NCBI GenBank assembly: GCA_033853925.1
Contig: JAWOLC010000047.1
Coordinates: 1-64,000, forward strand
DNA length: 64,000 nucleotides
Origin: JANXPZ01 sp033853925
GTDB taxonomy: Bacteria; Eisenbacteria; RBG-16-71-46
Reading direction: 5' to 3'
Part shown: positions 8,886 to 16,210 of the stretch, piece after piece
Layout of the letters: every line of letters begins with the position of its first letter
Numbering within the stretch: the first letter of the stretch is position 1
The notes under the pieces: generated by a model
Database searches by the model: none
Told to the model about the DNA's origin: nothing
The model's input: only the letters and a program-made list of their open reading frames with translations
Position numbers and translations under genes: made by a program

Positions 8886-9794
8886 TCATTTGTCGATGAA
8901 CACGCTGCCGCCGGTTGCGGAGGGCGTGTCGGTGCCGTGGATCGAGCCATGGCAGTTGGTGCACGCGTTGAGGAGCGAGATCGTGGAGCCGTCATGATGG
9001 CCCGCGTGGCACTGCAGGCACAGCATCGGCTGGCTGACCTGCAGCAGGTGGGCATTCATCGAGCCGTGGGGCTCGTGGCACTTGAGGCAGCTCTCGACGA
9101 CGGGGGGATGCTGGTAGGTGAACGGCCCGCGGTACTCGGCGTGGCACTGGAAGCAGAGGTCGTTCACGTGGCTGGCGCGGACCGCGCCGGCGAGTGCGCC
9201 GTGCGGGTCGTGGCAGTCCGTGCAGCCCATGCGGCCTTCGCGTACCGGGTGGTGGAAGGGCAGGTCGCCCTGGGCCTTCTGTTCCTGATGGCAGCGGAAG
9301 CAGGTCCGGCTCGTGGACAGCGTGCGGTTGCCCTCGCTCGGCGCGGCGTGCGGATCGTGGCAGTCCGTGCAGCGCACGCCCTCGCGCCGGTGGCGTCCGA
9401 GACTCCAGTCCCGCAGCGCGGCCTCCTCCGCGTGGCAGTGGAGACAGTTGCCGTTCGCCGCCTCGACCGTCTCCTTCGTGAAGGAGTGGATGTGGGCGTG
9501 CGTGGTGTCGGGGACATGGAGGCTGCCTGGCCCGTGACAGTCCTCGCAGCCGACGCCCGCCTGGCCGTGAGCGACCAGGCGGAAGCCCTGGGAGACCTCG
9601 CCGTGACACGTGGCGCACTGGTCGGCGCCCACGGCTTCGGCGCCAGGGATGCCGGCGTACTGCGCGTACGAATCGCGTCCCCACGCACTGCCGGTGCCGT
9701 ACTTCGGTCTACCGCCGGCGCCAGCCAACTCCGCCCCGGCGAGGAGAACCGCCGCGGCGATGAGCAGCGTGGCTCGCCCGTTCACAGCGTTCAT
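8886..9794 (-). CDS. Decaheme c-type cytochrome, MtrA/DmsE type
   Basis: The 302-residue exported protein has a signal peptide (LLIAAAVLLAGAELAGA) and exactly ten CXXCH motifs: CATCH, CEDCH, CLHCH, CTDCH, CFRCH, CTDCH, CFQCH, CLKCH, CLQCH and CTNCH. Length, heme number and the CHDPHG/CHEPHG context match MtrA/DmsE/PioA, the periplasmic heme wire that inserts into an MtrB barrel. The partner barrel follows in the same operon. The pair would move electrons between the periplasm and an extracellular donor or acceptor such as metal oxides. No MtrC-like surface cytochrome and no inner-membrane quinol oxidase are seen nearby. Confidence 0.93.
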   Translation of the reverse strand: MNAVNGRATLLIAAAVLLAGAELAGAGGRPKYGTGSAWGRDSYAQYAGIPGAEAVGADQCATCHGEVSQGFRLVAHGQAGVGCEDCHGPGSLHVPDTTHAHIHSFTKETVEAANGNCLHCHAEEAALRDWSLGRHRREGVRCTDCHDPHAAPSEGNRTLSTSRTCFRCHQEQKAQGDLPFHHPVREGRMGCTDCHDPHGALAGAVRASHVNDLCFQCHAEYRGPFTYQHPPVVESCLKCHEPHGSMNAHLLQVSQPMLCLQCHAGHHDGSTISLLNACTNCHGSIHGTDTPSATGGSVFIDK

Positions 9795-10153
9795 GCCAAC
9801 CTCCGCTCGATCGCACCGAGGGCACCCGATTCGGGGGAGGATGCCATTGCCGTCCGGCTCGCAAGCACGTCCGGCGGTCGAGGCATCGCGGGCATCACGA
9901 CTGCAAGCGGGCTCATGCTAGGCGGCGCCGGTCGGTGGCTCAAGGCCTAACTGCGGATTCGGCAGAGCGGTCGGTCAGATCCTTGTCAAACATCAGCGGG
10001 CACCCGGCAGCCCCTTCTTGCGGCCGCCCCTGGCCGTGGCCCGGCGCACAACCACTCCCGCTTGGTGCCTGGTTGGCCATGGAACAGGGGGAAACTCGGA
10101 CAGGTTGACGACGAACCCGCCGCCGCCTTCGCTCATCAGAACCGGCGTCGCTG
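9795..10153. other. Divergent intergenic region between the cytochrome and padR operons
   Basis: About 360 bp with no supported gene. A weak FNR-like sequence, TTGTCAAACATCAG, sits near 9985, about 190 bp upstream of the cytochrome; I do not consider it reliable. The padR operator lies at its right edge. Confidence 0.5.
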
Positions 10154-10172
10154 TATTACGGCCATCGTAATA
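10154..10172. promoter_or_regulatory. Inverted repeat before padR, probable autoregulatory operator
   Basis: TATTACG-N5-CGTAATA is a perfect 7-bp dyad ending 10 bp before the padR start codon. Its AT-rich arms stand out strongly against the GC-rich surroundings. PadR dimers bind short palindromes at their own promoters. The position over the leader of the padR-doxX-MFS operon therefore fits autorepression. Confidence 0.6.
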
Positions 10173-10182
10173 GGACGGACCC

Positions 10183-10557
10183 ATGAGCGAACCGATTCTC
10201 CACGAGGTACTGCTGGCGTTCTGGAAGATCCACATCCTCCATCACGCGGAGGCACATCCCGTCTACGGGCAGTGGATGCTCGACGAGCTGGAGCACCACG
10301 GGTATCGGATCAGCCCCGGCACGCTCTACCCGCTTCTCGCACGCATGGAGGACCACGGCTGGCTCAAGGGCCAACGGAGCCCAGGGGCCAGCATCAAGGC
10401 GCGGCGGGACTACGTGCTCACGGGGAAGGGCGGGCGAGTCCTCTCCGAGCTGCGACGCCAAGTCGAAGAGCTGTATGACGAGGTCGTGGGAGAAGGGCGC
10501 CGCGGCTCGCGAACCCCCGAGACGCAGCGACGCCACAGAAGGAGATCCTTTCAATGA
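10183..10557 (+). CDS. PadR-family transcriptional regulator
   Basis: The 124-residue protein has the PadR winged helix: an N-terminal helix, HPVYGQWMLDEL, then RISPGTLYPLLARMEDHGWL and the wing YVLTGKG. A C-terminal helix follows for dimerisation, with a basic tail. PadR proteins are small-ligand-responsive repressors that often control efflux or detoxification. A perfect palindrome ends 10 bp before the start codon. The stop overlaps the doxX start as ATGA, so regulator and membrane proteins are made together; ligand unknown. Confidence 0.9.
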   Translation: MSEPILHEVLLAFWKIHILHHAEAHPVYGQWMLDELEHHGYRISPGTLYPLLARMEDHGWLKGQRSPGASIKARRDYVLTGKGGRVLSELRRQVEELYDEVVGEGRRGSRTPETQRRHRRRSFQ

Positions 10558-11024
10558 GCCGACTGCTCTGGCGGATCCTCGATCCATCCGGCCCTCGTTC
10601 GAATCTCGTCATCCGCCTCCTCGTCGGCCTCGTCTTCCTGCCCGAGGGGCTGAAGAAGTTCCTGTTCCCCGAGCAGTGGGGCGCGGAGCGGTTCGTGCGG
10701 ATCGGCATCCCCGCACCGGCAGCGATGGCGCACCTCGTCGGCGCCGCGGAGATCGTCTTCGGCCTCTTCCTCCTCCTCGGCATCGTGACCAGGCTCTCCG
10801 CGATCCCCCTGCTCATCGACATCTCCGTCGCCATCGCGACCACCAAGATCCCCCTGCTCTGGCGAGCGACGGCCGTCTCGGCGAAGATGGGATTCTGGTC
10901 CCTGCAGGCGGAGTCGCGCACCGACTTCGCGATGCTCCTCGGTCTCGTGTTCCTGCTCCTGGCCGGCGCTGGCCCGGTCTCGTTCGATGCACGGCTCGCA
11001 CGCGGGCGGACGCCCCATGCCTGA
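10554..11024 (+). CDS. DoxX-family integral membrane protein
   Basis: The 156-residue protein has about four hydrophobic helices and the DoxX pattern: an N-terminal R-L-L-V-G-L-V-F-L-P-E-G helix, KKFLFP, and AEIVFGLFLLLG in the second half. The family includes the quinol-oxidase subunit DoxD and many small membrane proteins linked with redox or oxidative-stress genes; a catalytic function has rarely been shown. The ATG overlaps the padR stop by 4 bp and the last eight bases overlap the transporter start at 11017. This places it in the middle of a tightly coupled operon. Confidence 0.85.
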   Translation: MSRLLWRILDPSGPRSNLVIRLLVGLVFLPEGLKKFLFPEQWGAERFVRIGIPAPAAMAHLVGAAEIVFGLFLLLGIVTRLSAIPLLIDISVAIATTKIPLLWRATAVSAKMGFWSLQAESRTDFAMLLGLVFLLLAGAGPVSFDARLARGRTPHA

Positions 11025-12207
11025 CCCCAAGCGTCGCGCTCTCCAGTTCGTCCTGCTGGTCGGCGCGATGAGCTTCTTCGCCGACTTCGTCTACGAGGGC
11101 GCGCGCGGAATCGCGGGACCTTTCCTCGCGCTGCTCGGCGCGAGCGGCGTGATCGTCGGCACCGCCAGCGGGCTCGGGGAGCTCGCGGGCTATGGCCTGC
11201 GCCTCGGCTCGGGACGGCTCGCCGACCGGACGCGGGCCTACTGGCCCATCACCATCGTCGGCTACGTCGTCCAGATGGCCGCCGTTCCGGCCCTGGCCCT
11301 CGCTGGGAACTGGCAGGCCGCCGTCGGGTTGCTCGTCGTCGAGCGCATCGGGAAGGCCATTCGCAATCCGCCGCGGGACGTCATGCTGTCGCACGCGGGC
11401 AAGGAGATGGGCGGCTACGGCTGGGCCTTCGGTCTGCACGAGGCCCTCGACCAGTTCGGCGCCCTGCTCGGCCCGCTCGTGATGGCGGCCCTTCTCGCCA
11501 CGCGCCACGACTTCCGGTTGGCGTTCGCCGCCTTGGGGATCCCGGCGGCCTGCACGCTGCTCCTCCTGGGCGTCGCGCGGGTGCTCTATCCGCACACCGA
11601 AGAGTTCGAGCCCGTGTCCGAGACGCGCCTCGACAGGGCCGGATTTCCCCGTGCCTTCTGGATCTACCTCGCGGGCGCCGGGCTCGTCGCCGCCGGGTTC
11701 GCGGACTTCCCCCTCATCGGGTTCCACTTCGAACGGGCCTCCGTCCTCCCCCAGGACTGGGTACCTGTCTTCTACGCCGTCGCCATGGGAATGGGCGGAG
11801 CCGGCTCGCTGCTCGTCGGGAAGCTGTTCGATCGTGCGGGCCTCGGGATCCTGGTGCCGCTCACCCTCGTCACGGCGCTCTATGCACCGCTCGCCTTCCT
11901 GGGCGGTCGATGGACCGCGCTCGCGGGAGTCGCTCTCTGGGGCTTGGGCGTGGGCGTCCACGAGTCGATCCTGGCCGCAGCGATCGCGACGATGGTGCCG
12001 AGCGAGCGGCGAGCGACTGCCTACGGGCTCTTCGCCGCCGCTTTCGGGCTCTTCTGGTTCCTGGGCAGTGCGGCCCTCGGCTGGCTCTACGACGTCTCGC
12101 TGCCCGCGATGATCGGCCTCGCCGTGATCCTCGAGGTGGCTGCCGTCCCTCTGTTCTGGACTCTCGCGCGCGGATCCCGTCTGGAGCATTCGCGGGCACA
12201 GGGATGA
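11017..12207 (+). CDS. Major facilitator superfamily transporter
   Basis: The 396-residue protein has about twelve hydrophobic helices. The loop between helices 2 and 3 (GYGLRLGSGRLADRTR) matches the MFS motif G-x-x-x-D-R-x-G-R in relaxed form, and SERRATAYGLF marks the C-terminal half. MFS proteins move small solutes by proton or solute coupling; the PadR context favours export, but the substrate is not deducible. I chose the ATG at 11017 rather than 10987 because MPDPKRRALQF leads straight into helix 1. It overlaps the doxX end and its own stop overlaps the next start as ATGA. Confidence 0.85.
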   Translation: MPDPKRRALQFVLLVGAMSFFADFVYEGARGIAGPFLALLGASGVIVGTASGLGELAGYGLRLGSGRLADRTRAYWPITIVGYVVQMAAVPALALAGNWQAAVGLLVVERIGKAIRNPPRDVMLSHAGKEMGGYGWAFGLHEALDQFGALLGPLVMAALLATRHDFRLAFAALGIPAACTLLLLGVARVLYPHTEEFEPVSETRLDRAGFPRAFWIYLAGAGLVAAGFADFPLIGFHFERASVLPQDWVPVFYAVAMGMGGAGSLLVGKLFDRAGLGILVPLTLVTALYAPLAFLGGRWTALAGVALWGLGVGVHESILAAAIATMVPSERRATAYGLFAAAFGLFWFLGSAALGWLYDVSLPAMIGLAVILEVAAVPLFWTLARGSRLEHSRAQG

Positions 12208-12947
12208 GCGGGCGCTCTTGGATCGGGGTCGCCCTCGCCGCCGTGGCCGCGTTGGCGCCGGCGATCGCACACGCAGGGCCGCCGTTCGTGACCGACGACC
12301 CGGAGCCGGTCGAATACCGCCACTGGGAGTTCTACCTGGCCAGTCAGGATGAGCTCACGCACGAGGGAACCTCCGGGACCTGTCCCCACGTAGAGATCAA
12401 CTACGGCGCCATGCCGAACCTGCAGCTTCACTTGATCACCCCGCTGAGCTATTCGCGCCCCGCCGGCGGTCCGGCACTGTTCGGCCCCGGGGATATCGAG
12501 CTCGGCGCCAAGCTGCGTTTCGTCCAGGAAGGCGCCCATGTCCCGATGGTGGGCATCTTCCCTCAGCTCGAGCTTCCGGCCGGAAGTGAGGCACGAGGTC
12601 TCGGCACGGGGCGGCTGCACGCCCTTCTCCCCGTCTGGCTCCAGAAGAGTCGGGGCCCGTGGACGACCTACGGTGGCGGCGGCTACTGGCTGAACCCCGG
12701 CACCGGAAACCGGAACTACTGGCTGGCGGGTTGGCTGCTGCAGCGGAGCCTGTCCCGCTCCGCGATCGTCGGTGCGGAGATCTTCTCCACCACCGCGGAC
12801 CAGGTCGGGGGCCGCGGTCAGCTCCGCTTCGACATCGGATCGGTCGTGGATCTCACGGAGCACCATCACCTCATGGGCTCCGCTGGCCACAGCATCGCGG
12901 GCGACAACGCGTGGCAAGCCTATGTGGCCTACCAGCTCACGATTTGA
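12204..12947 (+). CDS. Outer-membrane beta-barrel protein, transporter-like
   Basis: The 247-residue protein has a signal peptide ending AIAHAG, then GPPFVTDDPEPVEYRHWEF, typical of a family of small outer-membrane barrels often annotated as transporters related to phenol-degradation MetA-like proteins. Alternating strands such as GDIELGAKLRFV and PMVGIFPQLELP follow, and it ends VAYQLTI. It may form the outer-membrane exit for the adjacent MFS protein, but that is inference. The ATG overlaps the MFS stop by 4 bp, making it the last gene of the padR operon. Confidence 0.72.
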   Translation: MSGRSWIGVALAAVAALAPAIAHAGPPFVTDDPEPVEYRHWEFYLASQDELTHEGTSGTCPHVEINYGAMPNLQLHLITPLSYSRPAGGPALFGPGDIELGAKLRFVQEGAHVPMVGIFPQLELPAGSEARGLGTGRLHALLPVWLQKSRGPWTTYGGGGYWLNPGTGNRNYWLAGWLLQRSLSRSAIVGAEIFSTTADQVGGRGQLRFDIGSVVDLTEHHHLMGSAGHSIAGDNAWQAYVAYQLTI

Positions 12948-13292
12948 CGTCGTCGTGGGCACCCGTCGAGGAGGCTGAGGCTCCGCGCCACACGATCACG
13001 GTAGGGTCCGGCAGCTCGCGGCCGGGTCGCTCCCATCGCGCACGTCGGCAAGGAGATCAGCGCGCCGGGAGTCGTCGTGCCCGCGCGGCGGATGTCTGGG
13101 CTACGTCATCCTGCGCGGGCTCGACGTCACCCGGATTTGACCGAGGCTGCACGCGGCCGCCCGACCGGCGTGCGAGAGTGGCGCCCTTGGCCGCGGAGAT
13201 CACCGCCCGCGGAGTCGCCATCGGAGCCGATGCGCCCGCGGGCCATTCACCGGGCCGCGACCGATGCGGGACGATTCCCGCGGGAGTGACTC
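12948..13292. other. Intergenic region with no supported gene
   Basis: This 345-bp gap has no start codon with a good ribosome site leading to a protein-like frame. One short frame ending at 13140 (GYVILRGLDVTRI then stop) looks mildly protein-like and could be the tail of a decayed gene. The frame does not stay open upstream, so I make no call. Confidence 0.4.
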
Positions 13293-13781
13293 ATGGCAAA
13301 GGCGAAGCGACCGATCCCGGAGGGCTTCCACACCGTTACGCCGCTCCTCACCTACGAGGACTGCGGCGCCGCGCTCGACTGGTACGCCAAGGCACTCGGC
13401 GCGAAGGACATCAGCAGGTTCCCCGGTCCCGATGGCAAGATCATGCACGCCGAGTTCACGGTCGGCGACACCAAGCTCATGGCGATGGATGCCATGATGG
13501 AAGGCAAGGGGCCGAAGACGCTCGGCGGGTCGCCCGTGGCGATGTGGGTCTTCGTCGAGAACTGCGACACGCTGTTCAACCGCGCGGTCTCCGCGGGCGC
13601 GACGAGCCTCCGTCCGGTCGAGGACCAGTTCTGGGGTGATCGCTGCGGCACCTTCAAGGACCCGCACGGGTATGCCTGGACCATCGCCACGCGCAAGGAA
13701 GATCTCACGCGCCAGGAGACCGAGACGCGCGCGGCCGAGTTCTTCAAGAGCTTCGCCGGGAATCGTGGGGGGAATCGGTAG
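13293..13781 (+). CDS. VOC-fold protein, PhnB/glyoxalase-like
   Basis: The 162-residue protein has the paired beta-alpha-beta-beta-beta units of the vicinal oxygen chelate fold. HTVTPLLTYEDCGAALDWYA opens the first half. The second closes with FWGDRCGTFKDPHGYAWTIAT, the usual PhnB-type ending. These proteins include glyoxalases, dioxygenases and antibiotic-binding proteins; many PhnB-like members have no known reaction. The His and Glu that bind metal in true glyoxalase I are not clearly all present. It stands alone, with the 41-bp repeat and its hairpin just after the stop. Confidence 0.85.
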   Translation: MAKAKRPIPEGFHTVTPLLTYEDCGAALDWYAKALGAKDISRFPGPDGKIMHAEFTVGDTKLMAMDAMMEGKGPKTLGGSPVAMWVFVENCDTLFNRAVSAGATSLRPVEDQFWGDRCGTFKDPHGYAWTIATRKEDLTRQETETRAAEFFKSFAGNRGGNR

Positions 13782-13799
13782 TCGCGAACCTCCGCGGCA

Positions 13800-13840
13800 G
13801 CGGACTGGCAGCGCCCCGGGAGTCGATCTCGCGGGGCGCT
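13800..13840. repeat. 41-bp direct repeat, copy 1 (left flank of the maeB-like/dikinase unit)
   Basis: The segment starting GCGGACTGGCAGCG and ending CGGGGCGCT matches 21497-21537 in the same orientation with two mismatches. Weaker similarity continues about 50 bp further (both have AGGAGGTTC). Most of the element is a hairpin, listed separately. Confidence 0.8.
13810..13840. terminator. Hairpin within repeat copy 1, probable bidirectional terminator
   Basis: AGCGCCCC and GGGGCGCT form a perfect 8-bp stem around a 15-base loop that itself holds GAG-N5-CTC. It lies 28 bp after the VOC stop and between two convergent genes. The following GTCCTTTCG is only weakly T-rich, so termination is likely but not certain. 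Confidence 0.55.
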
Positions 13841-13953
13841 GTCCTTTCGGGGGACGCCCGATCGAACAGGAGGAGGTTCGGATCGCGACGGCCGTCTCGA
13901 CCCGTACGACGCCTCCTGCAGGCGACCCGGTGGTCCTCGGCCATCGAGCGGTC

Positions 13954-16200
13954 CTACGCCTGCGCCGCGGCCTCGACGACACCCACGGTCGCCAGGTTCA
14001 CGACCTCCTCGACGGTCGCCCCGTACTGGACCAGGTGAGCGGGCAGGCGCGTCCCCATCAGGACGGGCCCGATCGGGATGGCCTCGGCCATGTGCTGGAG
14101 CGCGTGCATCGTCATGTTCCCCGATTGCAGATCGGGGAAGATGAGCACGTTGGCGTCCCGATCCAGCTTGCAGAAGGGGAAGTACTCCTGCCTGAGCGCC
14201 CCGTCCCTCGCCGTGGTGAGCTGCATCTCTCCGTCGATCACCAGATCGGGGGCGCGCTGGCGGGCGATCTCGGTGGCCTGGCGGACCTTCCGCGAGAGCG
14301 GATGATCGACGCTGCCGAAGTTCGAGAACGAGAGCATCGCGACCCGCGGCTCGAAGCCCAGCGAGCGGCACATGCGGGCCGCGAGCAGGGCGATCTCCGC
14401 GAGCACGTCGGCGTCGGGCTCGATGATCACCGCGCAGTCGGCGAGGAAGACGACGTCGCGCGGCAGGAGCACCAGGTAGTGGCTGGAGATGCGGCGCAGC
14501 CCCGGGGCCGGGCCGATGACCTCGAGGATGGGCCGGAGCGAGTCGGCGTAGTGCGTGGACACGCCGGCGATCATCATGTCCGCGTCGCCGGCATGCACCA
14601 TCATGGCCGCGAAGTAGTCGGGCTGGCGCAGCCGCCGCGCGGCGTTGGCGTGGATCAGCCCGCGCCGGCGCCGCATGCGGAAGTACTCGTCCACGTAGGC
14701 GTCGAACCTGGGGTTGTGCGCCGGGTCCACGACCTCGAGGCCGCCGAGGTCGAGTCCCAGCGCCTCGCCCCGCGCGCGCACCTCCTCGCGATGTCCCAGC
14801 AGCACGGGCTGCGCGATGCCTTCGTCGAGCAGCAGGCGGCAAGCGTGGATGATGGTCTCGCTCGTCCCCTCGGGGAAGACGACGCGCAGCGGCTTCTGAC
14901 GGGCCCGCAGCATCAGCCCCCGCAGCGTCTCGCGGCCGGTCCCCAGCCGGATCGCCAGGCTCGCCTCGTGCGCCTCGGCCTCGAGCGGATACCGCGCCAC
15001 GCCCTCGGCGATCGCCTGCCGGGCGACCGCCGCGGACTCGCGCACGAGGATCCGCGGATCGATGGGCTTGGGCAGGATGTAGTCGGGGCCGAAGCTGAAG
15101 TGCTCGCGGCCGTACGCCCGCTCGACCTCGTCGACCACGTCCTCACGGGCCAGGTCGGCGAGGGCTCGGGCAGCGGCGAGAAGCATGCCCTCGGTGATGC
15201 GCGTCGCTTGTACGTCGAGCGCCCCGCGGAAGATGTAGGGGCAGCTCAGCAGGCCCTGGATCGCGTTCGGGTGCTCGGTCAGGCTGGTCGCCACGATCAC
15301 GTCACGCCGCGCCGCGCGCGCCGACTCGTAGCCGATCTCGGGCTCGGGCGTGCCGAGCGCGAACACGATCGGGAAGCGGGCCATGGAGCGGATCATCTCC
15401 TGCGTGAGCACGCCGGCCGTGGAGGCGCCGACGAAGAGATCGGCGCCCCGGAGACCGGCGACGAGGCTGCGCGCGGAGTCCTCGCGGGCGAACTCGCGCT
15501 GGTAGTCGAGCAGGTCCTCGCGCTCCGGATGCAGCAGGCCGTGCAGGTCGTAGACCAGGAGGTTCTCGGGGCGCACGCCCAGCCGCAGGAGCAGCCGCAG
15601 GCAGCCGGTGCCCACCGTGCCGGCGCCGCAGGCGACGACGCGGATCGAGTCGAGACGCTTCTCGACCAGCTCCAGTGCGTTCAAGAGGGCGGCGGCGGCC
15701 ACCACGGCGCTGCTGTAGAGGCTGTCGTGGAGGACGGGGATGCCCAGGGCGTCGCGTAGCCGGTCGTGGATCGCCAGCCCTTCGGGAGCCCGAATGTCCT
15801 TGAGGATGATGCCGCCGAATGTCGGCTCCAGCGCGCGCACCGTCTCGACGATCCGCTCGGGGTCCGTGCTGCGGATCTCGAGGTCGAAGACATCCAGGTC
15901 GGCGAGCCTCTTGAACAGCACGGCGAGGCCCTCCTGCATCGGCTTCGCCGCCTCGGCCCCGATGTCCCCGAGCCCCGGCACGGCCGTGCCGTTGGTGAGG
16001 AGGCCGACGAGGTTGCCGCGCGCCGTGTAGCGGAAGACGTTCGCCGGGTCACAGGCGATCTCCCGGGAGGGGAACGACGCACCCGGCAGGTAGGCGAGGC
16101 GCACTTCCCTGGGCGTGAGGCAGGGCTTGGTGGCGCGCAGCTCGATCTTCCCCGGGCGGGCGGAGGCGTGGTACTCGAGAGCGTCCTCGCGACGGATCAT
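13954..16200 (-). CDS. MaeB-like protein: malic-enzyme domain with altered metal site plus phosphotransacetylase-like domain
   Basis: The 748-residue protein aligns with NADP malic enzyme MaeB over both domains. YTARGN, TNGTAVPGLGDIGAEAAKP, VLTQEMIRSMARFP and FGPDYILPKPIDP belong to the malic-enzyme half. VVFPEGTSETII and IPIGPVLMGTRLPAH to YGATVEEVVNLA belong to the PTA half. Malic enzymes oxidise malate to pyruvate and CO2 using a metal held by Glu-Asp and a second Asp. Here LEDIKAPE has become LKDIRAPE (Lys134) and FHDDQHGTA has become LHDSLYSSA (158-165), removing two of three ligands. Normal malic-enzyme activity is therefore doubtful; a sensing or structural role is inferred. The start codon lies just after the dikinase stop, and that stop forms part of its Shine-Dalgarno (TAGGAGG). 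Confidence 0.85.
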   Translation of the reverse strand: MIRREDALEYHASARPGKIELRATKPCLTPREVRLAYLPGASFPSREIACDPANVFRYTARGNLVGLLTNGTAVPGLGDIGAEAAKPMQEGLAVLFKRLADLDVFDLEIRSTDPERIVETVRALEPTFGGIILKDIRAPEGLAIHDRLRDALGIPVLHDSLYSSAVVAAAALLNALELVEKRLDSIRVVACGAGTVGTGCLRLLLRLGVRPENLLVYDLHGLLHPEREDLLDYQREFAREDSARSLVAGLRGADLFVGASTAGVLTQEMIRSMARFPIVFALGTPEPEIGYESARAARRDVIVATSLTEHPNAIQGLLSCPYIFRGALDVQATRITEGMLLAAARALADLAREDVVDEVERAYGREHFSFGPDYILPKPIDPRILVRESAAVARQAIAEGVARYPLEAEAHEASLAIRLGTGRETLRGLMLRARQKPLRVVFPEGTSETIIHACRLLLDEGIAQPVLLGHREEVRARGEALGLDLGGLEVVDPAHNPRFDAYVDEYFRMRRRRGLIHANAARRLRQPDYFAAMMVHAGDADMMIAGVSTHYADSLRPILEVIGPAPGLRRISSHYLVLLPRDVVFLADCAVIIEPDADVLAEIALLAARMCRSLGFEPRVAMLSFSNFGSVDHPLSRKVRQATEIARQRAPDLVIDGEMQLTTARDGALRQEYFPFCKLDRDANVLIFPDLQSGNMTMHALQHMAEAIPIGPVLMGTRLPAHLVQYGATVEEVVNLATVGVVEAAAQA

Positions 16201-16210
16201 GAACGGCCTC

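Noticed and set aside
9983..9996. FNR-like box upstream of the decaheme cytochrome
   Set aside because: TTGTCAAACATCAG matches the consensus at too few positions to claim a site.
13085..13140. Possible gene remnant ending GYVILRGLDVTRI
   Set aside because: The frame is open for only a short distance and no homologue is recognised; could be chance.
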